Source of the DNA: Algoriphagus sp. Y33
GTDB lineage: Bacteria; Bacteroidota; Bacteroidia; Cytophagales; Cyclobacteriaceae
Reading direction: 5' to 3'
NCBI RefSeq assembly: GCF_014838715.1
Contig: NZ_CP061947.1
Location: 2,232,001-2,296,000 of the forward strand
DNA: 64,000 nt
Shown: positions 1 to 9,326 of the stretch, piece after piece
Position numbering within the stretch: the stretch's first letter is position 1
Layout of the letters: the number at the start of each line of letters is the position of its first letter
The notes under the pieces: model-generated
What the model saw: the letters and a program-made list of their open reading frames with translations, nothing else
What the model was told of the DNA's origin: nothing
The model's database searches: none
Made by a program: the position numbers and the translations under genes

Positions 1-735
1 GAGATTACGCTAACCGAAATGGCTAAGCGGATTGGAGAGGTTCCGCTTTGGTTTCAACCCGGTACACAATGGGAATATGGTCAGTCAGTGGATGTGCAAG
101 CTTTTTTGGTAGAAAGAATTTCAGGAATACCATATAATGAATATGTGCAAGAACATGTTCTCAATCCGCTGAAAATGAATGAAACCAGGTACTTCGTACC
201 CGAAGCCGACCGGGGCCGTTTGGCATCCTCCTATCGAAGAACAGGTGAAGGCCAGTTGGAGAAAATTCCAAATGAAGAAGCTCATGATTTTAATATAAAT
301 AAATATCCTTTGACTCCAGGCGGTTTCGGACTGACCTCAACTTTGGATGATTACATGACTTTTGCCAGAATGCTGGTTCATAAGGGGGAATTTGGAGAAG
401 CAAGAATTCTCAAACCAGAAACAGTAGAACTGATGGCTACAAATCATCTTCCGGATTCGGTAAGCGAAAGATCTTGGCTGCCCACCAAAGGCAAGGTTGG
501 ATTTGGAATCGACTTCGCAGTACGGATTGCTCCTCCCGCCAGTGCTGAAGAAATTACAGGAACTGTCGGTGAATTCTTTTGGGATGGAGCTGCCAGCACA
601 TTATTCTGGGTAGATCCGGTAAATGAAATTACTGCCGTACTCTTTGTGCAGTTATTTCCATATGATGGAATCGGGCTTCATAAGAAATTCAAGGATGCTG
701 TTTATGGGAAGTATCAGCCGGCAAAAACCAACTAG
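1..735 (+). CDS. Serine hydrolase, beta-lactamase class C-like, 5'-truncated
   Basis: The frame is open to base 1, so the gene begins upstream; 244 C-terminal residues remain. The segment PGTQWEYGQSVDV matches the Tyr motif region of class C beta-lactamase/DD-peptidase-like hydrolases, and the late GAASTLFWVDP stretch matches the family's final strand. The catalytic SxxK motif would lie upstream and is not seen. Family members are usually exported esterases or peptidases acting on small amide or ester substrates; the substrate here cannot be told. Followed by a 517-base non-coding stretch. Confidence 0.85.
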   Translation, partial: EITLTEMAKRIGEVPLWFQPGTQWEYGQSVDVQAFLVERISGIPYNEYVQEHVLNPLKMNETRYFVPEADRGRLASSYRRTGEGQLEKIPNEEAHDFNINKYPLTPGGFGLTSTLDDYMTFARMLVHKGEFGEARILKPETVELMATNHLPDSVSERSWLPTKGKVGFGIDFAVRIAPPASAEEITGTVGEFFWDGAASTLFWVDPVNEITAVLFVQLFPYDGIGLHKKFKDAVYGKYQPAKTN

Positions 736-1252
736 TATGAAGGGCAGGCTGCCTGCCAGATTTTGCTATCAGAATCGCACAAACTTTGCCGTTGTTCGAG
801 TCCCACGAACCACTCCTTTTGACGTCTTTCCTTTTACCGTAAGCGACCAAACCAAAGCGTAGAATCAATTGGTCATACATCAAGATTAGAGATTAGCCTC
901 CGATCAGCTTACCTCGCCGCAGTGAGCAGCAGAGAAATCGCTTTTAGAATATATTTCACCTCCTTCGGGGTTAACATAAAGTCGTAATCCTGCATTTTCT
1001 ATAAATGTTCGAACCCTTCAGCTTTTAAACCCTTCGTCGTCGTTCGTGTCATAAACGACATCTTAACAATTGTTCAGTTTGCCTAGCCGTGGTGGGGTGG
1101 GTAAAACGCTAGTTGGACTTACAAAGAATATGTAAGTAACTTAATGCTGGTTTTAAATTACCTTTGTCCCAATCAGAACCAATTTTATAGAAACTGCTGT
1201 TCTACACTCATTGTAACCTAGTGGACCTTGAATCCATTACTTATTACAGCGT
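736..1252. other. Intergenic stretch, no gene recognised
   Basis: No convincing reading frame on either strand. A small palindrome (GGCAGGCTGCCTGCC, about 742-757) lies just after the hydrolase stop. A TACCTTTG at about 1156-1164 resembles a Bacteroidota -7 box and could serve mnmA, but I see no matching -33 element. Confidence 0.4.
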
Positions 1253-2467
1253 ATGAAAACAAGACCAAGAGTAGTAGTCGGCCTCTCCGGAGGGGTCGAT
1301 AGTTCCGTCGCCGCTCACCTACTCATCGAGCAAGGCTACGAAGTCATCGGGATGTTTATGAAAAACTGGCACGATGAATCCGTCACTATTTCCAATGAGT
1401 GCCCCTGGATGGAAGACTCCACCGACGCGATGCTCGTGGCTGAGAAATTGGGAATTCCTTTCCAAGCGATTGATCTAAGTGAAGAATACAAGGATAGAAT
1501 CGTGGATTATATGTTTGCCGAATACAAAGCCGGTAGAACTCCCAATCCGGATATTCTTTGCAACAGGGAGATCAAATTTGACATTTTCCTGAAAGCTGCC
1601 GAGAAACTTAAAGCTGATTTTGTAGCCACAGGGCATTATTGCCGGAAAAGCGAAACCATGGGAAAAGATGGGAAAGTAGTCAATCAGTTGCTCGCCGGAG
1701 CCGATCCTAATAAGGATCAGAGTTATTTTCTCTGTCAATTGAACCAAAGTCAGTTGAGTAAGGCGCTTTTCCCAATCGGACATAAGCTAAAGCCTGATGT
1801 AAGGGCTATAGCTAAAGAGCAGGATCTGATCACTGCTGATAAAAAAGACAGTCAAGGACTTTGCTTTATAGGAAAAGTACGTTTGCCTGACTTTCTTCAG
1901 CAGCAATTGAAGCCTAAAAAGGGAAAAATTATACAAATTCCCGAAGAGCTTCCAATTTATCAGAAATTCAAAATTCCCGCTGGAATAGCTCCTGAAGATT
2001 ACGATCAAGAAACGCTGGATGCAATCTCACTCCCCACTCATTATTCACAAGACCAGGGGAAAATATTGGGAGAACATAATGGAGCCCATTACTTTACCGT
2101 AGGACAGCGGAAAGGACTTCATGTGGGTGGTACTGGGAAACCCTTATTTGTGATCTCTACAGATACCCGGGAAAATGTGATTTATACCGGCTTGGGAGAA
2201 GACCATCCCGGTTTGCTAAGAAATGCGCTTTTTGTGAAATCAGATGATATTCATTGGATTCGGGAAGACCTGAAACTTGCTATTGGTGAAACTGCCGGAT
2301 ATGAAGCCCGTATCCGATACCGTCAGCCGTTAAGTGGAGCTACACTGATCCAGAAAGAAAATGGTCTCTATGTCATCTTCGATCAACCTCAAAAAGGCGT
2401 AGCTTCAGGGCAATTTGTCGCTTGGTACGATGGGGAGGAATGCATAGGTTCGGGGACAATATTCTAG
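1253..2467 (+). CDS. mnmA: tRNA-specific 2-thiouridylase MnmA
   Basis: 404 residues. The N-terminal PP-loop [12 protein letters not shown] (residues 9-20) binds ATP; the two catalytic cysteines are visible at residue 103 ([11 protein letters not shown]) and 204 (QGLCFIGKV). The family activates U34 of tRNA-Lys/Glu/Gln wobble positions and inserts sulfur relayed from a cysteine desulfurase. [12 protein letters not shown] marks the C-terminal barrel. It is about 40 residues longer than the usual ~360: the extra segment lies roughly at residues 222-268, between the catalytic Cys204 region and the TVGQRKG motif. Single gene, cytoplasmic. Confidence 0.96.
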   Translation: MKTRPRVVVGLSGGVDSSVAAHLLIEQGYEVIGMFMKNWHDESVTISNECPWMEDSTDAMLVAEKLGIPFQAIDLSEEYKDRIVDYMFAEYKAGRTPNPDILCNREIKFDIFLKAAEKLKADFVATGHYCRKSETMGKDGKVVNQLLAGADPNKDQSYFLCQLNQSQLSKALFPIGHKLKPDVRAIAKEQDLITADKKDSQGLCFIGKVRLPDFLQQQLKPKKGKIIQIPEELPIYQKFKIPAGIAPEDYDQETLDAISLPTHYSQDQGKILGEHNGAHYFTVGQRKGLHVGGTGKPLFVISTDTRENVIYTGLGEDHPGLLRNALFVKSDDIHWIREDLKLAIGETAGYEARIRYRQPLSGATLIQKENGLYVIFDQPQKGVASGQFVAWYDGEECIGSGTIF

Positions 2468-2510
2468 GATTTACTCAGTAATAAGCTCAAGTCTCTGACC
2501 TAACTAGGAC

Positions 2511-2555
2511 AAGTCTTCCAGACTTGTGCTTATTGCATTGCAGTCTTCAGACTGC
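2511..2555. repeat. Paired mini-hairpins, AGTCT/AGACT type (left of element E1)
   Basis: Two short inverted repeats, AAGTCT-TCC-AGACTT (2511-2525) and GCAGTCT-TC-AGACTGC (2540-2555). The same kind of pair recurs at 2797-2838, 7429-7470 and 7623-7669. Non-coding. Confidence 0.7.
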
Positions 2556-2576
2556 TTGTATATTACATTGAATCAT

Positions 2577-2792
2577 TACCCGGATTATGCATTGGGTTTC
2601 GATATAACCTGTCCCGATTTTAATCGGGAAGGACTTAATTGCAAGAAAATCCGGTTGTTTGAAGAGTGAGTCCGCCGCGGCGGATATGGTGAACTTGAAA
2701 ACTGCAATGTAATGGCTGATTTTGAAGCAATTAATGGTTGTAATAACTTGTACGCCGTGGCGTAGAATTGCTAATGCATATTTTGGGTTAAA
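2577..2792. repeat. Nested-palindrome element E1 (subtype A)
   Basis: About 216 bp with ends TTACCCGGATTATGCATT and CTAATGCATATTTTGGGTTAAA, a central palindrome CCGCCGCGGCGG, and internal AAAATCNGG/GGCTGATTTT inverted motifs. Closely similar to E2 (6950-7147) and, inverted, to E5 (42022-42218). It carries an additional small hairpin (TCCCGATTTTAATCGGGA near 2612) lacking in the others. Flanked on both sides by AGTCT/AGACT mini-hairpins. Confidence 0.85.
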
Positions 2793-2796
2793 GTGA

Positions 2797-2838
2797 GCAG
2801 TCGTGAGACTGCATTATTGAAGGTCCAAGTCTGAAGAC
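2797..2838. repeat. Paired mini-hairpins (right of element E1)
   Basis: GCAGTC-GTGA-GACTGC at 2797-2812 followed by a degenerate second unit, AAGTCTGAAGAC. Immediately abuts the E1 right end. Confidence 0.6.
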
Positions 2839-2900
2839 CCAAAAAAGTTGTCCTTAATTGTCGATTTCAAATCTCAAATTTTCCAATTTTAAATTCACCC

Positions 2901-3596
2901 GTGCTAAAAATCCTTTTCGAAGACGAATACCTCATTGCCATCAATAAGCCATCGGGCCTGCTTGTCCACAAAACTTCCATCGCCGCCCATGAAACTGTCT
3001 TTGCATTACAGTTGCTCCGGGACCAAATCGGACAGCATGTGTCTCCGGTTCACCGCCTAGACAGACCTACGAGCGGAGTATTGCTTTTTTCCAAGAAGGA
3101 AGGAATTCTACCTATGCTCAAAGAGCAGTTTGCTGATCGCTCTATACAAAAAACCTATCTGGCGATCGTACGGGGAATACCGGTGATCAAATCAGCCCTG
3201 ATCGATCATCCTTTGACAAGCGAACGCTCCGGAAAATTGCAAGAGGCCAAAACTCATTATACCGTTTTGAAAGAGACAGAAATTCCATTTGATACCACAG
3301 GAAGATATCCTACCAGCCGCTATAGCTTACTGGAGCTAAAACCGGAAACCGGACGAACCCATCAGATCCGGAGACATTTGGCGCATCTGAGGCATTACAT
3401 CTTAGGTGACAAAAAGCATGGAGATAACAAACAAAATCAGTTTTTCGAGAAGCAATTTGGCTTGGAAAATCTGCTTTTACATGCTGAAAAACTGGAATTT
3501 AAACATCCTATTTCCATGAAACTCATAAAAGTATCCTCTCCGCTTCCTACTCATTTCCGAAAAATAAGTGAGGACCTGGATTTACGTTACTCATAA
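2901..3596 (+). CDS. truC: tRNA pseudouridine(65) synthase TruC (RluA family)
   Basis: 231 residues from a GTG start. HRLDRPTSGVLLFSKK (about residues 51-66) is the RluA-family catalytic motif with the nucleophilic Asp; RTHQIRRHLAHLRH follows. DQIGQHV, GRYPTSRYSLLELKPETGR and GDKKHGDNKQN match the TruC branch specifically rather than RluD-type rRNA enzymes. No S4 domain, as expected for TruC. The known reaction is isomerisation of U65 in tRNA. Stands alone between non-coding repeats. Confidence 0.9.
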   Translation: MLKILFEDEYLIAINKPSGLLVHKTSIAAHETVFALQLLRDQIGQHVSPVHRLDRPTSGVLLFSKKEGILPMLKEQFADRSIQKTYLAIVRGIPVIKSALIDHPLTSERSGKLQEAKTHYTVLKETEIPFDTTGRYPTSRYSLLELKPETGRTHQIRRHLAHLRHYILGDKKHGDNKQNQFFEKQFGLENLLLHAEKLEFKHPISMKLIKVSSPLPTHFRKISEDLDLRYS

Positions 3597-3610
3597 CATA
3601 TACTGAACAA

Positions 3611-3687
3611 ACCTGACAGGCTTTACAATTTGCTCCTCGAAAACCAAATCATCTATCTAAAACCGATGGGGTGTAAACCTGTCAGGT
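3611..3687. repeat. Inverted repeat after truC
   Basis: Arms ACCTGACAGGCTTTAC (3611-3626) and GTAAACCTGTCAGGT (3673-3687) are complementary apart from one position, 46 bases apart; each arm contains the self-complementary core CCTGACAGG/CCTGTCAGG. No poly-T run, so not a typical terminator. Confidence 0.55.
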
Positions 3688-3784
3688 CATGGTTAACACT
3701 GCGCTAGGCCATCCTCCTACGAAGGAATAATGGAATGCTTTTCCGTAATTTGAATTACTTTAGAAAGCACAATATATAAACCCT

Positions 3785-5263
3785 ATGAAAAAATCACTTT
3801 TAGGCCTTAGCCTTCTATTATCTGTGGCTTTTGTAGCTGAAGCACAAAAAAAGAAAATTGATGAAGAATTTGACGAAAAAGCAGCAATTACGGATCTAAG
3901 CTATCTGGCATCCGATGAGCTGAAAGGCAGAGATCCAGCCAGTCCTGAAATGGCTTTGGCATATGGTTACATTGCCAAACATCTGGAAAGTGTAGGCGCA
4001 AAACCTATCCCGGGGGCGGACGGCTATTTTCAAAATATTCCTTTCCGACTATCCTCTCCTCCTTCCAAAGGAAAAGTGACCATAGGTGATTCCTCCTACA
4101 GCCAGGGTATTGATCTGCTTGTGCTGGATGGTGAATCTCTGAGCGGCACCTATGAATTGGTGGATGTGGGGTTTGGTATGCCGGAAGATTTTGAAGGTAA
4201 GGACTTGACTGGAAAAATCGCTGTCAGCAGCGTAGGTGCTCCGGATAAAATGAGCCCGGCTGATTTATTTGCTTTGGGCAGCGAGAAATCTGCCAATGCC
4301 AAAAAAAATGGGGCGGTGGCTCTAATCGAACGATTCAATATTCCTTCTATTCCATGGCAGTTGATCTCTAATTACCTAAACCGTGCCCAAATGGGTATCG
4401 ACAAGGGCGATTCAAGTGACCTTCCATACATCTGGGTGAAAGATCTTTCGAACGCTCTACCCAAAGGGATCACTACTGAAAAAGCCAAATCAGCAGTTCT
4501 GGAAATCGAGGGAAAAACCAACACACCTGTTGATGGAAAAAACGTAGTTGCCTGGATAGAAGGAATAGACAAAAGCCTGAAAAATGAATATGTGATGCTT
4601 TCTGCGCACTATGACCATGTAGGAATAGGCCGGCCTGATGAAAGCGGAGATTCCATTTATAACGGAACCCGTGACAATGCCATAGGAACGGTGGCCGTAA
4701 TGAATGCCGCTAAGTTTTTTTCGGAAAATCCTCCCAAAAGATCTATCCTGTTGGCACTCTGGACTGCAGAAGAAAAAGGTTTGCTTGGCAGTAGGTATTT
4801 TGCCGAAAACCCATTGATTCCGCTCAATCAGATTATTTACAATCTAAATATCGACGGAGCCGGCTATAATGACACTACGATTATTACGGTCATAGGTCTG
4901 GGAAGAACCACCGGAGATAATTTGGTTATTGAAGCCGTAGAAGATTTCGGTTTGAAAGCCCTTGCAGATCCTGCTCCTGAACAAGGGCTTTACGATAGAT
5001 CGGACAATGTGAACTTCGCCAAAGAAGGTATTCCCGCTCCCACATTCAGTCTGGGATTTACAGCTTTTGATGATGAGATTAACAAATACTACCACAAAGC
5101 TGCAGATGAAGTAGATTCCGTTGACTTGGATTATGTGACGCTTTATTGGAAATCCTATATTCTTGCAGCTCAAAATATCGCCAATGCAGCTAATCAACCT
5201 AAGTGGGTTGCAGGTGATAAATACGAGGAGGCAGGCAATAAGCTTTATGGAGAGAAAGAGTAA
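3785..5263 (+). CDS. Secreted M28-family metallopeptidase
   Basis: 492 residues with a signal peptide (MKKSLLGLSLLLSVAFVAEA). A PA-type insert sits in the first half; the zinc-peptidase core is in the second: SAHYDHVG (His), GTRDNAIGTVA (bridging Asp), WTAEEKGLLGS (catalytic and zinc Glu), NIDGAG (Asp) and the late YYHKAADEVDS (His). All five zinc ligands of a two-zinc aminopeptidase are therefore present. Expected to act in the periplasm or outside the cell on peptides. Monocistronic, followed by a strong hairpin terminator. Confidence 0.9.
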   Translation: MKKSLLGLSLLLSVAFVAEAQKKKIDEEFDEKAAITDLSYLASDELKGRDPASPEMALAYGYIAKHLESVGAKPIPGADGYFQNIPFRLSSPPSKGKVTIGDSSYSQGIDLLVLDGESLSGTYELVDVGFGMPEDFEGKDLTGKIAVSSVGAPDKMSPADLFALGSEKSANAKKNGAVALIERFNIPSIPWQLISNYLNRAQMGIDKGDSSDLPYIWVKDLSNALPKGITTEKAKSAVLEIEGKTNTPVDGKNVVAWIEGIDKSLKNEYVMLSAHYDHVGIGRPDESGDSIYNGTRDNAIGTVAVMNAAKFFSENPPKRSILLALWTAEEKGLLGSRYFAENPLIPLNQIIYNLNIDGAGYNDTTIITVIGLGRTTGDNLVIEAVEDFGLKALADPAPEQGLYDRSDNVNFAKEGIPAPTFSLGFTAFDDEINKYYHKAADEVDSVDLDYVTLYWKSYILAAQNIANAANQPKWVAGDKYEEAGNKLYGEKE

Positions 5264-5300
5264 GTATTTGATTCGTAAGTAGTAGTTGTTGTAAAAAGTG

Positions 5301-5352
5301 AGAGGTAGAAAGTGAGATGAATGCGTCTCACTTTCTACCTCTTTTCATTTTT
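5301..5352 (+). terminator. Rho-independent terminator after M28 peptidase
   Basis: Perfect 17-bp stem (5301-5317 with 5326-5342), 8-base loop, followed by TTTCATTTTT on the + strand and preceded by an A-run, so it can work for both strands. The following 5353-5564 is CT-rich degenerate sequence without a gene. Confidence 0.85.
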
Positions 5353-5564
5353 AGTGAGTTTATATGTTGTGCTCCATCCCCATAGAAAATTGACGGGCAA
5401 TCTCCATGCCTGTCACTAAAGTCTTGATTCTAGCTACTTTTTCCAACCCAAGTCATCATTGCAAGGGGAAGCTCTACAGGTCTCAATACACTCGTATATC
5501 TTGCCTCTTTGATCTTGTTTCTTGGCTCTAGACTCTTGATACTTGCTTCTTTGCTACTCTAAAA

Positions 5565-6851
5565 TCATCCAAACAGCATCCCCGCTATCGTAGCGGTCAT
5601 CAGACAAGCAAGTGAAGCTGCCAGTAGAGATTTCAACCCTAGTCGGCTAATATTTGCTTGCTGATTTGGAGCTATAATGGCTATACCTCCCAGTTGAATT
5701 GCAATAGAGCTAAAGTTGGAAAATCCACACAATGCATAAGTTGCGATCACAATGGATTTTGCGCTCAGGCTACCCATCTCCTTCATTTCGGAAAGGCTCA
5801 GATAAGCTACAAATTCATTAATAACGGTTTTCTGTCCCAGCAGACTTCCTACCTGAAGCGTATCTGTCCATTCCACTCCTATTACCCAAGCAAATACCCG
5901 AAAAATCTGCCCGAAAAGATATTCCAATGAAAAGCCTTTGAACTGACCTCCTGTGCTATTTACCACAAATTCATTAAGACCTGTGACATCCCCCAATATT
6001 CCCATCAAAAGGTAATTAACCGCCGCGATCACAGCTATAAATGCCAGAAGCATCGCTCCTACGTTTAGCGCTAGTTTTAACCCTTCTGAAGCCCCTATCG
6101 ACATTGCGTCGATAAGATTCACACCCATCGCCTCCTCATTCACCTCCAGCTTCTCCTGCACCCGCTCCTTTTCTACTTCGGGGATAAATATCTTGGACAT
6201 CACGATTGCAGCAGGTGCATTCATGATACTTGCACCTAGAAGGTAAGCTGCAAATTTGCTTTGTTCCTCCAGGCTGTCTCCTCCCAGAAAAGCCACGTAA
6301 CCTGCCAAAACTCCGCCTGCAATCGTCGCCATACCTCCAGTCATCAAGCACATCAATTCTGATTTGCTCATCTGGGGAATAAAAGGCCGTACCAAAAGTG
6401 GCGCTTCTGTCTGTCCCAAAAAGATATTTCCGGCTGCTGACAAGCTTTCAGGGCCTGAAAGTCTCATTGTTCTGGCCATCACCCAAGCTATTCCGAAAAC
6501 TACTTTTTGCAGAATCCCCAAATAATATAACCCGGCGGAAACCGTAGAGAAAAAGATAATGGTAGGCAGCACTTGAAAAGCGAAGATGAATCCATAGCTA
6601 TCACCCGCCAAATCCCCAAAAATAAAGGCTGCTCCGTCCCGGCTAAAACTCAGAAACTTCACAAAGCCTCTGCTGATCATTGCAAAGGCACTTTCTACGA
6701 TGGGCACTTGAGTAATTAAAAAACCAAAAACCAATTGAAGCAAAATCCCAATTCCAACTAATCTCCAGTCAATTCTTTTCTTATTGCTTGAAAAAACAAA
6801 AGCCACCAAAACGATGACGGCCAGACCAAAAACCCCTCTTAAGTAATCCAT
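5565..6851 (-). CDS. Concentrative nucleoside transporter (NupC/CNT family)
   Basis: 428 residues, almost wholly hydrophobic with about ten membrane segments. GNIFLGQTEAPLLVRPF and the C-terminal half with YALCGFSNFSSIAIQLGG are the two CNT signature stretches that form the nucleoside- and cation-binding hairpins. The family imports nucleosides by Na+ or H+ symport across the inner membrane. Start ATG is followed by a standard N-terminal helix. No neighbour on the same strand within 850 bases; monocistronic. Confidence 0.92.
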   Translation of the reverse strand: MDYLRGVFGLAVIVLVAFVFSSNKKRIDWRLVGIGILLQLVFGFLITQVPIVESAFAMISRGFVKFLSFSRDGAAFIFGDLAGDSYGFIFAFQVLPTIIFFSTVSAGLYYLGILQKVVFGIAWVMARTMRLSGPESLSAAGNIFLGQTEAPLLVRPFIPQMSKSELMCLMTGGMATIAGGVLAGYVAFLGGDSLEEQSKFAAYLLGASIMNAPAAIVMSKIFIPEVEKERVQEKLEVNEEAMGVNLIDAMSIGASEGLKLALNVGAMLLAFIAVIAAVNYLLMGILGDVTGLNEFVVNSTGGQFKGFSLEYLFGQIFRVFAWVIGVEWTDTLQVGSLLGQKTVINEFVAYLSLSEMKEMGSLSAKSIVIATYALCGFSNFSSIAIQLGGIAIIAPNQQANISRLGLKSLLAASLACLMTATIAGMLFG

Positions 6852-6949
6852 TCAATAATTATTGCAGTAAGGCCTAAAAATAAGGAACGTAGGTTCATAA
6901 AACAATCATGAATTAGGAGGATGGGAGCGAAAATGGGTATAAAAGGTAG

Positions 6950-7147
6950 TTTAAACCCGGATTTTGCCTTAGGTTTCGTTAAGAGACCATTAATTGCAAT
7001 AAAATCAGGCTGTTTGGAGACTGAGTCCGCCGCGGCGGATATGGTGAAGTCGAAAATTGCAACGCAGTGACTGATTTTGAAGCAATTATTGGTCGCAATA
7101 ACTTGTACACCGTGGCGTAGAAATGCTAATGCATAATACGGGTTAAA
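6950..7147. repeat. Nested-palindrome element E2 (subtype A)
   Basis: 198 bp, ends TTTAAACCCGGATTTTGC and AATGCATAATACGGGTTAAA, central CCGCCGCGGCGG, internal AAAATCAGGC paired with GACTGATTTT. A spurious minus-strand frame (6839-7153) runs through it and should not be called a gene. The rest of 7148-7428 is AT-rich with GGTTATAA/GGTTAAGG reiterations and holds no gene. Confidence 0.9.
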
Positions 7148-7428
7148 GGGCAAAAAGTGTTCAGTAAGTTGTATTCAGTAGCAGAAAGCAGTCTGTTCAA
7201 AATTGGTTAAAGGTTATAATATTAAGGGTTAAGGGTTATAAGGTTAAGGCTAAAATGTCTCATGAATTAGACTTATTGAAAATACAAACTTCTATGTTTC
7301 CATGTGGTTAAATAAAATGATCAATTTTCAAATTCAATGGCCAAGGAAAAGCAAACTCTAATTTCTAATTCTACAAAGTTTTCGTCCCTTTGGGACTAAT
7401 CCCCAGCACCAGACGCTGAAGATTGGCG

Positions 7429-7470
7429 CAAGTCTCCAGACTTGCCACGGCTTGATGTAGTCTTCAGACT
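7429..7470. repeat. Paired mini-hairpins, AGTCT/AGACT type
   Basis: CAAGTCTCCAGACTTG (7429-7444) and AGTCTTCAGACT (7459-7470), a pair spaced as at 2511-2555. Confidence 0.7.
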
Positions 7471-7622
7471 GCCATTCTATTCCCCTTCCAAACACTCTAC
7501 AAATTTCACTTCAGCACTGTGTATGCCATTACGAACAGTGTCACATACTCACCTTAATGCAGTCCCCTCTCCTGACTGCAACATTCTGTAAGCAATGAAG
7601 TAAATTCCCCCTAGCGTATTTC

Positions 7623-7669
7623 GAAGTCTGAAGACTTCATTAATTAAAGTCCAAGTCTCACGACTTGGA
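7623..7669. repeat. Paired mini-hairpins, AGTCT/AGACT type
   Basis: GAAGTCTGAAGACTTC (7623-7638) and TCCAAGTCTCACGACTTGGA (7650-7669). A further looser unit GCAGTC...GACTGC is present near 7561-7581. Confidence 0.7.
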
Positions 7670-7682
7670 CTAAATTCGCCAT

Positions 7683-7709
7683 AAAAAAAGCCCGAGTTAC
7701 CCCGGGTCT
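7683..7709 (-). terminator. Rho-independent terminator of the etf operon
   Basis: Read on the minus strand, a GC-rich hairpin (ACCCGG...CTCGGGC) runs into seven T residues, 10 bases after the stop of the bifunctional nuclease gene. Confidence 0.75.
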
Positions 7710-7719
7710 TGATAATGTA

Positions 7720-8316
7720 TCAGTTTCTTTTGTTGATTTCATCCCGAATACGGGCAGCTCTCTCATAATCCTCACTGAGTATCGCTTTGTCAAGCATTTG
7801 ATTGAGTTTGTCCAAGCTGAAATCCTTCAAAGAAGGCTCTTTTTTAGCTGTGAATTTTTGTGTTGAAGGTTTAGGCTCTGTTTTTTCATCCTTTTTCTCT
7901 ACTTCATAATGTTCCACTGCTCCTTCTGACATGGCTTTTTCGGTACAGAATACAGGACTTCCAAATCTTATCGCGATTGCTATCGCATCAGAAGGCCGTG
8001 CATCTATATCAGATTCGATATGGTCGCTTTTACACTGAATTTTGGCATAATACACTCCTTCCTTCATATCTGTGATGACAATTCTCTCGATGTCAAAATT
8101 GAACCCGGAGGCAAATGACTTAAACAAATCATGCGTCATGGGACGATTAGGCACAATCTTTTCGATTTCTAAAGCTATCGCTTGAGCTTCAAACATACCG
8201 ATTACTATCGGTAAGCGTCTAGCTCCCCCCACTTCTCCCAGTACCAAGGTAAATGACCCTGACTGGGAATGGTTGGACGAAAGTCCCAAAATCTCAAGTT
8301 CTATGAGTTTTTCCAC
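7720..8316 (-). CDS. Bifunctional nuclease-domain protein with C-terminal UVR motif
   Basis: 198 residues. The first ~140 form a DUF151/bifunctional nuclease domain (LPIVIGMFEAQAIALE, ARPSDAIAIAIRFGSPVF). A charged linker leads to a C-terminal UvrB/UvrC-type helix pair (LNQMLDKAILSEDYERAARIRDEINKRN region). This two-part design is common in Bacteroidota; the plant homologue has DNase/RNase activity, the bacterial role is not settled. Last gene of the etfB-etfA operon, 6 bases after etfA, and ends at a terminator. Confidence 0.85.
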   Translation of the reverse strand: MEKLIELEILGLSSNHSQSGSFTLVLGEVGGARRLPIVIGMFEAQAIALEIEKIVPNRPMTHDLFKSFASGFNFDIERIVITDMKEGVYYAKIQCKSDHIESDIDARPSDAIAIAIRFGSPVFCTEKAMSEGAVEHYEVEKKDEKTEPKPSTQKFTAKKEPSLKDFSLDKLNQMLDKAILSEDYERAARIRDEINKRN

Positions 8317-8322
8317 AAAAAT

Positions 8323-9291
8323 TTATAATTCAGCTTTAAACGCTTCGTTTAGTTTGGGTACAACCTCAAAAGCATCACCAACGATTCCATAATCCGCAGC
8401 TTTGAAAAAGGGCGCATCCGGATCTTTATTGATTACCACAATGCACTTTGAGGAATTTACCCCTGCAAGATGTTGAATAGCTCCTGAAATTCCTATCGCT
8501 ATGTACAAAGTTGGAGCGACTTTTATGCCTGTCTGCCCTACGTGCTCATGATGAGGCCTCCATCCAAGATCAGAAACAGGTTTAGAACATGCTGTAGCTG
8601 CTCCCAACGTTTTTGCCATTTCCTCAACCATGCCCCAATTTTCCGGACCTTTCAATCCTCTTCCACCCGATACGACGATATCGGCTTCCGGAAGTAAAAT
8701 GTCACCGGTAGCTCGCTCTGTAGCAGTGATTTTAGAAACGAAATCCGAATCACTTATAGCGACATCGAAGCTCTCCACTTTTGCATCAGGGCCATCCTGC
8801 TTCAGATCAATTGCATTTTTTTTGATTGCCAGAATTTTATTGTCAGTCGTAACAGTTGTTTCCGCGAAAGCTTTTCCCGTATAAATACTTCTCTTCACCA
8901 CAAATCCTGCATCGGTTTTTGGCAATTCCACCACATTGGACACCAGCCCGGCATTCAGCTTAATAGCCAATCTGGCTGCTACTGCATCACCCAAGGATGA
9001 CTTTGCCAACACCAAAGTTTTAGCCCCAATAAGATTAAATGCCTGAGCTACCGCTGAAGCATGTGCTTGGATCACTCCTGCATCCAATTTGCTGTCTGCT
9101 CCATGAAGTACTTTCGCCGCACCGGCTTTCCCAATAGCGGCTAATTCTTTCTGACCGATAGTGCCCAGTGCTACCGCCACCACATCTCCCTCACCGGTCT
9201 GTGCAGCTAAAGCATTAGCAAAAGAGACCGCCTCAAGGCTCGTCTTTTTCACATTGCCTTCAGCTTGTTCTATATAAACTAATATTGACAT
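8323..9291 (-). CDS. etfA: Electron transfer flavoprotein alpha subunit
   Basis: 322 residues. The C-terminal FAD-binding domain is clear: VSGGRGLKGPENW, GATACSKPVSDLGWRPHHEHVGQTG, LYIAIGISGAIQHLAG and NKDPDAPFFKAADYGIVGD. EtfA with EtfB forms a cytoplasmic heterodimer that takes electrons from acyl-CoA and other dehydrogenases and passes them to ETF:quinone oxidoreductase. 35 bases downstream of etfB in one operon. Confidence 0.96.
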   Translation of the reverse strand: MSILVYIEQAEGNVKKTSLEAVSFANALAAQTGEGDVVAVALGTIGQKELAAIGKAGAAKVLHGADSKLDAGVIQAHASAVAQAFNLIGAKTLVLAKSSLGDAVAARLAIKLNAGLVSNVVELPKTDAGFVVKRSIYTGKAFAETTVTTDNKILAIKKNAIDLKQDGPDAKVESFDVAISDSDFVSKITATERATGDILLPEADIVVSGGRGLKGPENWGMVEEMAKTLGAATACSKPVSDLGWRPHHEHVGQTGIKVAPTLYIAIGISGAIQHLAGVNSSKCIVVINKDPDAPFFKAADYGIVGDAFEVVPKLNEAFKAEL

Positions 9292-9326
9292 AATATCTTA
9301 ATTTTTAATAAGTTATTGGGTTTGTA

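Noticed and set aside
790..815. T-arm-like GTTCGAGTCC suggesting a tRNA
   Set aside because: No acceptor, D or anticodon arm can be paired around it.
6839..7153. 104-codon minus-strand frame
   Set aside because: It is read-through of repeat element E2 and the adjoining spacer; no family resemblance.
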